Source: Corbicula japonica (Eukaryota > Mollusca > Bivalvia > Venerida > Cyrenidae). From it: a DNA stretch of 64,000 nt. The notes under the pieces were generated by a model, which was not told the DNA's origin, did no database searches, and worked only from the letters and a program-made list of their open reading frames with translations. This document shows positions 46,271 to 55,454 of this stretch, in pieces. The stretch's first letter is position 1. Every line of letters starts with the position of its first letter. The translations under genes and the position numbers were made by a program. The stretch covers positions 6,066,396 to 6,130,395 of the forward strand of contig JAZAYU010000009.1 in the NCBI GenBank assembly GCA_038501625.1, written 5' to 3'.

Positions 46271-46797
46271 GAGTTTATGAAAGTTTATGGGGAAATCTTT
46301 TCTTAAAAGAACCTAAAAGCTCGATTTGTTTCTTTTATCCCTGTCATCGTGTTCTTGCTGATTTTACTCCAGGTGCTCTGGTCTCGGAAAGATCATTGAG
46401 TACCCGCCCTTTGGCTTTGCAATGCTATTAAATTCTTATGTTTATATGTTTGTATGCTTTTGCATGCAACATTGTTAAGCTGATGGGTGGGTTGGAGTTA
46501 TTTCACCAAGACAATTTGTACTTGTTTTGTGATACGAGAACCTGTTGGGGCAAGTGTGAGGTTGGTGCACCCTAGAACCTGGTTTAAACCCCCAGTGGCA
46601 ATTTGTTTTGCCACTGACCGTTCCAAGGCGGTATCCCCAAAGGTTTTCTTGTTTATTAATTGTTTGTGGCGTCCTATTTGAATTGACATACATATATAAA
46701 ACATGCGCTCTCTCTCTCTTCCTCTCTTCTTTTTTGCTGCGTGGGGAGGCTGTGTTTTTTGAGTGTGGCGATTCCTGATATGCATATGTTGCTTTTT
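46271..46797 (+). mobile_element. Naiad 3' UTR and conserved tail (copy 1)
   Basis: Two inverted repeats stand out. TAAAAGAA...TTTCTTTTA lies at about 46,303-46,338. CAGTGGCAA...TTGCCACTG lies at about 46,594-46,616 and recurs in nearly every Naiad fragment of the window. A small ACCG...CGGT hairpin with AA in its loop follows. A CT microsatellite (46,706-46,725) precedes the end. A selenocysteine insertion element would be expected here if the TGA codons are recoded, but I could not identify one with confidence. Confidence 0.8.
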
Positions 46798-46905
46798 TAT
46801 AATCACAGTAGTTTTGTCTGTGCTGTGTGGCGGCCGTAAAACGTCTCCCCGTACTTTCAATCAATACTGTTATCGTTTCATCCCTCAGGGATTGTATTTT
46901 ACAGT
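46798..46905 (+). repeat. R1 5'-arm fragment
   Basis: ATCACAGTAGTTTTGTCTGT, GTGGCGGCCGTAAAACGTC and CCCCGTACTTTCAATCAATA match 53,705-53,790 and, inverted, 19,510-19,590. An R1-like ATACCACATTGAAGGTTGTA reappears at 47,391, so a fold-back-bearing segment seems to have inserted into R1 here, or this is the 5' leader of the Naiad. Confidence 0.7.
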
Positions 46906-47230
46906 CATTTTTCACACCCCTCCCCACTCACCCAAATACTCTTATTTATTTTATGCTTTTCAGTGAAATATAGAATTTTCCCGGTGAAATAAAAGTGGTA
47001 TTTCACTGTTTTCAAACAGTGGAATATCATTTTTATTTTCACTGTTTGTTTGACGTTGGTACCCAAACGCACATAACATTCCGAATGAGAACGTTTAGAA
47101 ATCGGACTCAAGTTTAGTCATATGACGTCATGACATCACGTCGAAAACAAACGTTTTTGGCGCCATTTCATGCAATGTTTCTGTCTATTTCACACAAATT
47201 ATGCACTAAAAGCATAAAATAAAAAGAAAA

Positions 47231-47379
47231 TTTGTTTTTACCAGTGTAAGATAGAAATATATTTCACTCGTGAACTCCGAAATTATGTATTTTCACTCGT
47301 GGCTTCGCCACTCGTGAAAATACCAATTCCGGAGCTCACTCGGTGAAATATATTTCTATCTTACACTGGTAAAAACAAA
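47231..47379. mobile_element. Palindromic fold-back, TTTACCAGTGTAAGATAG arms
   Basis: Nearly perfect 149-bp palindrome: TTTGTTTTTACCAGTGTAAG at the left is mirrored by CTTACACTGGTAAAAACAAA at the right, with an inner hairpin CACTCGTGGCTTCGCCACTC. A single-arm relative with its upstream flank lies at 53,190-53,300, so this segment belongs to a dispersed element. Non-coding. Confidence 0.85.
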
Positions 47380-47705
47380 TATCCTCTATATACCACATTG
47401 AAGGTTGTATGTTCACCGACCTTCTGTTATATTTAGCTCTAAATGGTATTATTCTTGTGTATTATCTGGTTACAGAATTGGGCCTTTGTATATACTCGAA
47501 GCACCATTTACAGTCCCATTTATTATTTAGGGATCAGTGATTCAACATGTCAATATTTTTAGATTGTTCTGCGTGCTATTTATAGAAAAAACCATAAGCG
47601 CGCAAACATTTACGTCATGTATTGCATGGTGACGTCACTTAAAAACTTGCGATATGACTGAAGGTCGCTAATCATATAATGGTATTTTTTTCAAACAAAA
47701 TAATC
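47380..47705 (+). promoter_or_regulatory. Putative 5' leader/promoter of the long Naiad copy
   Basis: Contains TTACGTCA (47,610-47,617) and a full CRE TGACGTCA (47,630-47,637) about 70-100 bp before the likely start codon. Naiad's 5' boundary is not resolved, so assignment to the element is inferred from position only. Confidence 0.35.
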
Positions 47706-48446
47706 ATGGCGTTTAAAATAAAAGGAAACATTTTAACTCCCAGGCTATCTTCTGTGTCTTCTGTCCATATTCCGGCTAAATTAAATACTTTCAAATACAT
47801 GCAACCGTCAATTTGTTTATCTCCAATAAATTTATCTTCGGCTACTTCTGTCAATGTGACCGGTTTGCAAAGTGCACAATGTACCCATTTATTTAAAAAT
47901 AATTTAAAAATAAAATTGTCACCTATCAAATCTCATATTCTTAAAAAATATAACATTTCCACGCCTATAAAATTAAACGACGGAAGACGCAGATCGTATC
48001 CTTTTATATATAAGTGTAATTTAAAGAGGTGTAGGTGCTGTAGTTTTTTAAAATGTAGCTCGACTATAAAATCAACTGTTAATGGAAGAACTTTTTCAGT
48101 AAATATTTATTCAGATATTGATTGACAAACAGATAATATAATTTATGTTTTAACTTGAAACGCTTTAAATTGTGGCATTCAATATGTAGGACAGACGGGA
48201 CGCCCTTTGAAAACACGTTTTAGTCAGCACTGTTCTAAAATACGAAACAATAATAAAATCAATACATATTTATATAAACATTTTAAACAATCAGGCCACA
48301 CTTTAAAACACGTTAGTATTCAACCTGTGGAAAAAATTATATTTGATAACAGTGCTTCAAGAGCATTTAAAATTGGAGCAAGACTTGTTTCAGAAGATAA
48401 TTGGATAAAAAAAACTACAAACTCCTTATCCACTTGGTTTAAATGA
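47706..48446 (+). CDS. Naiad N-terminal Cys-cluster region and GIY-YIG endonuclease
   Basis: After about 100 residues comes the Cys cluster YKCNLKRCRCCSFLKC. The GIY-like NIIYVLT follows, then NCGIQYVGQTGRPLKTRF (YVG of the YIG motif at 48,183-48,191, then the conserved Arg). His residues SQHC and YKHFKQSGH come next, then VEKIIF with the likely catalytic Glu. The motif C-x4-C between GIY and YIG is the first half of the CCHH motif of these endonucleases; its first position is the TGA at 48,156. The domain nicks target DNA to prime reverse transcription. A ninth-codon-scale frame change follows at the poly-A run near 48,410. Confidence 0.85.
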
Positions 48447-50912
48447 TAATATTTATCAAGAAGGCAACATTTCAAAAAACCCTGATTTTGACATTTTTGG
48501 ATTGCTTCAAATACGAAAACGAAAATCGAGGTCACATGGGATAAGGACTAATGGTAACATCAAAAGAAAATCACGTGTTCATTGTTCTATTCATGACCTT
48601 CAAAATATTTTAAAACATTCTGGAAGACATGCTATGCTGTCGCGTTTAGCTTCTCTTTCTATTTCAAGTTTACAAAAAGTGGATAAGGAAGCCGATGATA
48701 TTGTTATTAGAACTCATCCACTTTATGAGGTTGCAAGCCTTACTCAGTGTTACACTCGGCATGTTCTAAGACCACATATTGACTTGGAATCTGATCACCA
48801 AAGACATTTCTTTAAAATTTCATTTTTAAATAAAGGCATAGATTTCATTGACCTTCCAAGTATATTTAAAGATAAAACTGTTGAATCGGCTGTGCCTAAT
48901 TATTTCAAGAATACTGAAACACCCATCGTTTGTTATAAATATAACAAGCCTATTAGAAACACAATTTTCAATTACAACAAAATTACCTCGGATTTACGGA
49001 TTGTTGAAAACACACCATTATATCTTGAGACTGTTTTAATTCAAAATTTTGCTATCAACCTGCCGGTCATATCGTTACAGGGGATCTAAATGTTATTAAA
49101 GACTTTAGAATCCGCAATTTAATTTCAAAAGGTCCAAAATACAGAATTCCATCGGACATCGACTTTAATACCTGTCGTGCGGAAATTGCAGAGTCTTTAA
49201 ACTCTTTTTGCAATAAATGGTGTAAACGAGAACATGCTGAGCCTAATGCTCTTTCAAACTGGAAAAAACAAATATTCAAAATAATTGACACTCGTATATC
49301 CTTCTATAAAAGAAACATAGCTTTACTACCACCTCGACCTCGTTTTAACTTTCGTCATTTGAAAAAAGGTATTCAAGATTTTCACAACAAATTTGTTTTA
49401 ACACCTGCTGATAAGGCTTCAAATAACGTTATTATAGTGTGACGTATACACTATATAAATGTTCAAACTGAAGAGCTTAATAGCACTAATGCTTATACAC
49501 TGACTTCTTCATCTGAGAGTGATATTGTTACTGCACACACTCTACAAATTACAAAATTTAGAATCAGTGTTGAGCCTAAACAAGACAAAGTACCTACTAT
49601 GTATTGGTTGCCTAAAATGCACAAAACACCGTACAAAGCAAGATTTATCGCTAACTCTAGTTCTTGTACTACAACAAAGTTATCCGTGCTCTTAACATCT
49701 TGTCTTAAAGCTATAAAAGAACATGTAATTAGGTATAGCGAAAAAGTTTTTGAAACTACTGGCAAAAATTTATTTTGGTCTATAAAAAATTCAAATGACG
49801 TTTTGAAGAAACTTAAATCAAATAATTTTCAGGCGTTCTGTTTGTCTACATATGATTTTTCTACCTTGTATACTTCTCTCCCTCATAATTTAATAAGAGA
49901 CAAGCTAACCAGTCTCATTGAAAAACCTTTTGCTAGAGAAAATAAAACATTTATTGCTTGTAATGAACATAGGGCATTCTTTACAGATGGTTCTTATGAT
50001 AATTATACTTCATGGACCTGTCAAGACCTTATCCAGGCGCTCACATTTTTATTGGATAATATTTATTTGAGATTTGGTACCTCTATTTATAAACAAGTAA
50101 TAGGCATTCCAATGGGTACTTATTGTGCACCCCTTGTTGCTGATCTGTTTTTATACTGTTATGAAAGAGATTTCATGTTATCTCTTTCTACCGAACATCA
50201 AGATGATATTATTACAGCTTTTAACAACACCTCGAGGTACCTTGATGATTTATTAAATATAGATAATAACCATTTTCCATCACTGGTTAATAAGATTTAT
50301 CCTAAAGAACTACAGCTTAATAAAGCGAACACTTCAGAAAAGCAAGCAAACTTCCTTGATTTAAATCTATCCATCGAAAATGGTTACGTCACTACTAAAA
50401 TTTATGATAAAAGAGATGATTTTAATTTTAATATAGTAAATTTTCCGTTTCTAGAAGGCGATGTTCCTCGTGCAACTTCTTACGGGGTTTATATCTCACA
50501 GCTTGTTCGCTTTCCAAGAGCTTGCAACGATGTGAATGATTTCAATGAACGTAATCTTTGCATTACAGAAAAACTTTTAAAACAAGGTTATCGGTATCAC
50601 AAATTAAGGAAAACCTTTTGCAAGTTTTATCGCCGATATCCAGATCTAATTCTTAAATACAGCTGCAGTTTAAAATCACTATTGCAACAAGGAATTTCAC
50701 AGCCAGTTTTTTATGGAGATGTAATTTATAAACTTAAGAAGATAAAAGGCGATGTTAATTTCTCCCGGTTATTCGTAAAAACCATCTGTAAATTTAAAAA
50801 GAAAGGTTACCAACATGATATTTTACAGCGCTCTGCAGGCCTGGTGATTAACCCATCTACAGTTGATCATTATGCTTACCTCTTTGGTTGCACGACGGTG
50901 GCAGGGGTGTAA
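47706..50912 (+). CDS. Naiad polyprotein (GIY-YIG endonuclease + reverse transcriptase) with four in-frame TGA and two frameshifts
   Basis: Domains in order: an N-terminal region with a Cys cluster (CNLKRCRCC), GIY-YIG endonuclease, basic linker, CxC-type linker, then RT. This permuted order defines Naiads among Penelope-like elements; canonical ones have the endonuclease at the C-terminus. ATG at 47,706 is preferred over 47,679 because of its better context (A at -3, G at +4). All four internal stops in the coding register are TGA (48,123; 48,156; 49,026; 49,440). A frame change at about 48,407-48,414 lies in a run of eight A; a second near 49,015-49,025 restores the frame. Published work (Craig et al. 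2021, from memory) reports clam Naiads that encode several selenocysteines, so the TGAs may be recoded. The two frameshifts mean this particular copy is probably inactive unless they are assembly errors. Confidence 0.85.
48123..48125 (+). other. In-frame TGA 1 (candidate Sec codon)
   Basis: Context DID-TGA-QTDNIIY. Naiad proteins I recall carry Cys just before the GIY strand (C..xNVIY), so TGA replaces an expected Cys. Confidence 0.55.
48156..48158 (+). other. In-frame TGA 2 (candidate Sec codon)
   Basis: Context YVLT-TGA-NALNCGIQYVG. This is the first Cys of the C-x(n)-C pair of the CCHH motif between GIY and YIG. Confidence 0.65.
48415..49089 (+). CDS. Naiad basic linker and N-terminal RT-associated region
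   Basis: After the poly-A frame change the frame reads TPYPLGLNDNIYQEGNIS, continuing WIKK from the endonuclease as expected (W-I-K...PYG/PLGLNDNI is the usual end of PLE endonuclease domains). A basic patch KRKSRSHG and KRKSRVHC may be a nuclear localisation signal. The region then runs through HVLRPHIDLESDHQ and GIDFIDLPSIFKD to NYNKITSDL. The open frame ends at 49,089, but coding homology has by then moved to the other frame. Confidence 0.8.
   Translation, partial: LQTPYPLGLNDNIYQEGNISKNPDFDIFGLLQIRKRKSRSHGIRTNGNIKRKSRVHCSIHDLQNILKHSGRHAMLSRLASLSISSLQKVDKEADDIVIRTHPLYEVASLTQCYTRHVLRPHIDLESDHQRHFFKISFLNKGIDFIDLPSIFKDKTVESAVPNYFKNTETPIVCYKYNKPIRNTIFNYNKITSDLRIVENTPLYLETVLIQNFAINLPVISLQGI
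49026..49028 (+). other. In-frame TGA 3 in the CxC motif (candidate Sec codon)
   Basis: Context TGA-GAC-TGT, followed by FNSKFCYQPAGHIVTGDL. The signature linker of Naiads is CxC followed by GHxxTGDL; here the first Cys is TGA and the second is TGT. Confidence 0.7.
49029..49598 (+). CDS. Naiad CxC linker and RT fingers region
   Basis: In the frame of the downstream RT ORF this stretch reads GHIVTGDLNVIKDFRIRN, KGPKYRIPSDIDFNTC, NFRHLKKGIQDFHNKF and LTPADKASNNVIIV, then TGA at 49,440, then YINVQTEELNSTNAY. The order fits the N-terminal portion of PLE RTs (GPKYR..P; DK..NNVV). It is interrupted only by the one TGA. Confidence 0.82.
49440..49442 (+). other. In-frame TGA 4 (candidate Sec codon)
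   Basis: Context ASNNVIIV-TGA-RYTYINVQ. Related RTs, as I recall them, have Cys after the NNVVVV strand here. Confidence 0.6.
49599..50912 (+). CDS. Naiad reverse transcriptase core (copy 2)
   Basis: A 437-codon open frame. It carries YWLPKMHKTPYKARFIANS (residues 2-20, RT motifs 1-2), STYDFSTLYTSLPHN (83-97; catalytic Asp 86), IGIPMGTYCAPLVADLF (168-184), SRYLDDLLNID (212-222; catalytic Asp 216-217) and NFLDLNLSIENG. Three substitutions set it apart from copy 1, including P for T in EKPFAREN and Y for N in MGTY; the latter is inside motif B and may reduce activity. Met 49,599 is only the first ATG of the open stretch; the protein continues upstream through the TGA at 49,440. Confidence 0.93.
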   Translation: MYWLPKMHKTPYKARFIANSSSCTTTKLSVLLTSCLKAIKEHVIRYSEKVFETTGKNLFWSIKNSNDVLKKLKSNNFQAFCLSTYDFSTLYTSLPHNLIRDKLTSLIEKPFARENKTFIACNEHRAFFTDGSYDNYTSWTCQDLIQALTFLLDNIYLRFGTSIYKQVIGIPMGTYCAPLVADLFLYCYERDFMLSLSTEHQDDIITAFNNTSRYLDDLLNIDNNHFPSLVNKIYPKELQLNKANTSEKQANFLDLNLSIENGYVTTKIYDKRDDFNFNIVNFPFLEGDVPRATSYGVYISQLVRFPRACNDVNDFNERNLCITEKLLKQGYRYHKLRKTFCKFYRRYPDLILKYSCSLKSLLQQGISQPVFYGDVIYKLKKIKGDVNFSRLFVKTICKFKKKGYQHDILQRSAGLVINPSTVDHYAYLFGCTTVAGV

Positions 50913-51442
50913 GAGTTTATGAAAGTTTATGGGGAAATCTTTTCTTAAAAGAACCTAAAAGCTCGATTTGTTTCTTTTATCCCTGTCATCGTGTTCTTGC
51001 TGATTTTACTCCAGGTGCTCTGGTCTCGGAAAGATCATTGAGTACCCGCCCTTTGACTTTGCAATGCTATTAAATTCTTATGTTTATATGTTTGTATGCT
51101 TTTGCATGCAACATTGTTAAGCTGATGGGTGGGTTGGAGTTATTTCACCAAGACAATTTGTACTTGTTTTGTGATACGAGAACCTGTTGGGGCAAGTGTG
51201 AGGTTGGTGCACCCTAGAACCTGGTTTAAACCCCCCAGTGGCAATTTGTTTTGCCACTGACCGTTCCAAGGCGGTATCCCCAAAGGTTCTCTTGTTTATT
51301 AATTGTTTGTGGCGTCCTATTTGAATTGACATACATATATAAAACATGCGCTCTCTCTCTCTCTCTTCCTCTCTTCTTTTTTGCTGCGTGGGGAGGCTGT
51401 GTTTTTTGAGTGTGGCGATTCCTGATATGCATATGTTGCTTT
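50913..51442 (+). mobile_element. Naiad 3' UTR and tail (copy 2)
   Basis: Near-identical to 46,271-46,797, with the same CAGTGGCAA...TTGCCACTG hairpin (about 51,235-51,260), an extended CT microsatellite, and the end ATGCATATGTTGC followed by T6. Confidence 0.9.
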
Positions 51443-51535
51443 TTTGCATAATAATAAAATACGAGTATTATTTACAACATTTCATTGGTCGAAAAACTAG
51501 GTCAAAAGTGAGCTTAGACAGCTAACGCCGAAAAA
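51443..51535 (+). repeat. Right flank of the Naiad tandem insertion
   Basis: GCATAATAATAAAATACGAG, ATTTCATTGGTCG and AGTGAGCTTAGACAGCTAAC match the second half of 13,565-13,765. Confidence 0.85.
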
Positions 51536-51544
51536 AACTGATGA

Positions 51545-52660
51545 CTACTAAGGCATGATAGTATAGAATAGGATTTCGACATGGAATCTAAGATCCATGT
51601 ATAACCATCAACCAGTCAGACAGATCTTGCAAACTTGAAATGAAATCATGTGGCTCAAAGAAAGCTAGCATCAGATCAGGGAAACAATTCTTGATTTATT
51701 TTCGCGTTTGATACTGACAATGAATATCTTTTTACAACAGTCCATAATCTTCTTTTATATCTCAAGAATACATTTCTCATGTTGGCGCCTTCTAAAAGAG
51801 TTGCACAATGGTGCGAGACTATTAACGGTGATAATGTTTCTTGTATATTTCTGTCTATGGTATTTTATACGTTCAGAGAGAAACGCTTTAACTAAAAAAA
51901 CAATAATCACAATTTTAATTTGAAATATAATTGTCCAAAGAAAAAACATCTTCAACCATTAAACTATCTCCATCAAAGTTTATAAGAATTAATTGTGTTG
52001 ACTTAAGAATTGTTAAATCAATTACATGTACATTGAGTTTATATAATTTAAAGTTCAACTAGCTATATTAAAACTTGAGGTACAAAAATGCAACAAGCTG
52101 AGAGCGCAGTCAATGTTTCAAAGCAGGCAGTACGTTTTACCCTTAATTTTTAATTCAATAACAAAATTTTGTAAATGGAATAACATCACGTGTGAAAATG
52201 AATGAAAGCAGCAGACGACTTTAAACATAACCTAATATTCCATTATTTAGGTCTGATAAATTCTCATTTGACTTTTTGATTTTGTTCCGTTCTATAGCTT
52301 TTGATTAAGGAGAAAAGCTAGACTTTAATATTAGTAATTCAGATCATAGTTCAACAAATATTGTCTAAAAAGTTCCAGACGAAATCAAATAAACGTGTTC
52401 TGATTCGTAAATCTTGAAATTGCATCTACGAATTGCAAATACAATTGAATCATTTACTTGATTAATCTAAGAAAAGAACAATTTCAAGAAAATAGTAATT
52501 ATATACTAATTTGAAAACAAATTTTCTTGACTATTATCTCAATTAAAACTTTTTGCACGATTTCACATTGTTTTAGCTATAATTACATATGAAGAGCTTA
52601 GTCCACAAAATATTGTTATCAGTTGGAGCGGGTTAAAATTACGGTGCCGAACGATTAGAT
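51545..52660 (+). repeat. Duplicated block D, copy 2
   Basis: Reverse complement of 34,540-35,740. The part at 52,380-52,640 also aligns with block A (30,360-30,620 and 39,860-40,100), so blocks A and D share an ancestral segment. Confidence 0.8.
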
Positions 52661-53690
52661 TTGTATCGAAAATTGTTTTCTATTGTACCTCAAATATTCA
52701 AGAAATTAAAATCAACCCATCTGTATCGCTATGTTATAGTGACAAGGTCAGACTAAACGGCTTTATAGGTCATCTTAATTAACAACAGAATGCATGGTGC
52801 TCCATATAATTATGTTCTGGAAAGGGGACAAGAGATCGAATTTCCGTAGATGATTACGTCCGCCATTAGAAGCCACATAGAAAACTCTCATTTCGCCTGT
52901 TAAAGTCATTTAAATTGTTCAGTATTTTTTTAGTTTATGTCTGTTTATAACATTGTATTAATTTGAAAATACGGAATTGTAGGTTCCATGCTCACCGTCA
53001 TCGAAACGAATCAAAACTGGTACTTTTACTTGTGTAGATATTAAATTGCGCTCGACCAGTGGCTGGAATACATGCACATTCGTGTGTACTTTCAGCATTG
53101 CTAAGAAGAGGATCGCATTAAATTCGAGTTTTAGAAGACGGGTCAAAGTTTGGAAAAATGATGTCGGTCGTCTGTCACGAATAAACTATTTACGGCACTT
53201 CATGCATTTTTTCCGACGAAATCCCACACACTATGCATTAAAGCATAGAATATATAGATTATTTGTTTTACCAGTGAAAGATAAAAATATATTTCACCCG
53301 TTAACATAGAATTCAGGCAGGAGATCCGGTGAAATATGTAATAGTAGTGAAGGTGGTGGTGGTCGTCGTCGTCATCGTCTTATTATTATAATTTTATACC
53401 TGTTAGAAACACCAACTAGCTACATGTTATTGAATACAATCATTTTCTTCAAACGCAAAATACTCATCCAAAGAAAGTTATATTAAATACTTTAAAACGT
53501 GACGATTTTTTCCTTGAAAACACGCGGAAGCAGAGTCCAAACTCAAAATATTTGTTATAGGATATTTTCATTGCTGTATTAATACCGGCAGTTCTGAGAG
53601 TTTTCTTTTTCGCAAACATCGACAAAACGCATCATTTTCAACAATCCGCAAAGGTTTGAATAATAAATGTCGTTTCAGGGTCTTCAAAGT
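52661..53690. other. No gene; relative of the 47.2 kb fold-back segment
   Basis: 53,190-53,345 (CACTTCATGCATTTTTTCC, TTGTTTTACCAGTGAAAGAT) parallels 47,160-47,280 but lacks the second arm. A GTC/GGT-rich microsatellite is at 53,349-53,385. The overlapping ORFs at 52,958-53,309 have no recognisable domain. Confidence 0.5.
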
Positions 53691-54365
53691 TCCCTTTTCA
53701 TCTATTTCAATATCACAGTAGCGTTGTTTGTGCCGTGTGGTGGCTGTAAAAAGTCTCCCCGTACATTCAATCAGTGCTGTTATCAGTTACGTCCTTTGAA
53801 GGTCGTCGAACACGATATTTATGTACTTTGTTAATAGAACTTCTAAATTTACTTTTTGTTTTTAATATTTCGGCCAGTTTAAAGAAGAGTGGTTTCAATA
53901 TCCCAGCCAGTATAACTTTGGATATCGTTCAATCACCCCCAGGGATATACTTCCTGCTTTTTAAATTTTACCTTTGGCGTTGTCTGTGATATGCAGGATT
54001 TATATTCTAAGATCTCCTCTCAAAATTCTATTATGTTTAGTTCCGCCCATTGTTTTCTCGTTTAGGGCAAACCCATTCTTTTATCAGGGGAGCATACGCC
54101 GCTGGACATGGAATGGCATTAATCTGAAAATACCGCATTGAAGGTTCCATGTTCACCGCCATATGCATACCATCGTTTGGGATGGATCAAAATTGTACTG
54201 TTGATTGGTGATAATATTGAGTTGCGCTCAACCCGGGGCTAGGCGGCGTCGGCAGTAAAAAGCATATCCATTACTGCCCATGAACAGGCTCAATCAAACC
54301 GAGCCTGCAATATTTTCATATTTGTCGTGGTCGAGGGTCTTCAAAGTTCCCTTTTCATCTATTTA
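53691..54365 (+). repeat. R1 dispersed repeat, longest copy
   Basis: Contains the 5' arm (ATCACAGTAGCGTTGTTTG, GTACATTCAATCAGTGCTG, ACGTCCTTTGAAGGTCGTCG) and then 53,985-54,065, similar to the 29.57 kb exon-like start. The common core follows: GGCATTAATCTGAAAATACC, GTTCACCGCCATATGCATAC, CAACCCGGGGCTAGGCGGC and AACAGGCTCAATCAAACC. The end is GTTCCCTTTTCATCTATTTA. This copy suggests R1 is the remnant of a larger element. Confidence 0.85.
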
Positions 54366-55246
54366 TTTATGATGATTGACTTTTCCGAGTGAAATTTGTT
54401 AATTTGCTAAAAGTACTTTACGGACGTGTGATCAATGGCAAAAGCATTAACTATTTATTTGAATTTGGACTAGAGGTGTTTTATACGTAACTAGCTTAAA
54501 ATAACTATAGAATAGAATTCGGCTTGCATACGTGACGTTTCAGAGGTAACTAACGATATTATTATTATAAAACAAGCAATGAACAGATTGATAAATACAA
54601 TCCAGGCGTTGTTAAGTGTATTGAGTCGCTTCGATCAGTGTTGAAAATATCAATAGACATTCATAATAAAATCTAATTACGTTTTTGAATCGTAGAAGTT
54701 TTACTTTTTGACTCAAACAATCGATTACACTACACGTGGAATACCCCGATAACACTACACGTGAAATAACCTGTTAACACTACACATGGAATACCATTAT
54801 TGCGCGTGATCTTTAAAACGCGTTAAAAAAAAGAACAGTAAGAAACAAAAGCTAAACCTAAAAATTCCCTTTAATACGTACATTTTACATCTAAACACAA
54901 AATCCAAAACAACACAAAACATCGGTTACAATGCCTTGATGCGTAATATGATACTGACCAGGAAATACAGTACATGGTCAAACACAATTTTACAAAAAAG
55001 CTCATATTGTATACATTTGTTAGAAAAAAGGACGTGTTATTGTCGTTATCAATTTTCATAAAAGTTTAGGAAATATTTAGATCTAGCTATTTTCTTTTCT
55101 GTTCTAACATTTTTAACGTATGTAAAATAAAGATATATTTAATTTAATAAAAAATGTGTGCAAGTGTTATTGAACTGTGTTTTGCCGTTAAAAAGATTTT
55201 TGTAATTTTAATTTTAATTGTAATCGATGACAGTGCAATGACAACT
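54366..55246. other. No gene; short tandem repeat
   Basis: 54,727-54,800 holds three units of about 26 bp beginning AACACTACACGTGGAATA. 55,060-55,230 is a diverged relative of 63,700-63,870 and 39,330-39,470. No gene is supported. Confidence 0.5.
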
Positions 55247-55394
55247 GGGCCCAAGATCATAAAACTAAGTTTGGAGATCAGTCTCAAATCTCAAGCATCT
55301 GATTGGCTGAAATGGCGACCAGTCGCCATTTCAGCCAAACAGATGCTTGAGATTTGAGACTGATCTCCTGATTTTGTTTTATGATCTTGGGCCC
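55247..55394. mobile_element. Full-length fold-back element
   Basis: Termini GGGCCCAAGATCATAAAAC and its reverse complement; inner core CTGATTGGCTGAAATGGCG mirrored around GACCAGTC. Same family core as the 22.6 kb copy but with a different outer TIR (AAGATCATAAAACTA instead of AAGGTTATAAAGCTG), so two subfamilies exist. Confidence 0.92.
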
Positions 55395-55454
55395 TGCCGT
55401 AGCACCTAATTACCGCAAATGCATAAAATCAATTATTTAGAGAATAATATATGT

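Larger units (their letters stand above)
45187..46797 (+). mobile_element. Naiad copy 1 of tandem pair, 5'-truncated (pseudo-LTR-like)
   Basis: Begins inside the RT gene (TTTTCAGGCGTTCTGTTTG, as at 49,832) and runs to the tail end ATGCATATGTTGC. It differs from the second copy by only a few substitutions over 1.6 kb. Position directly upstream of the long copy, in the same orientation, is the partial-tandem layout called a pseudo-LTR in Penelope-like elements. Confidence 0.9.

Noticed and set aside
36777..51442. Hammerhead ribozyme in Naiad tails
   Set aside because: CTGATGG near 46,480 resembles the core CUGAUGA, but no matching GAAA and stem arrangement follows.
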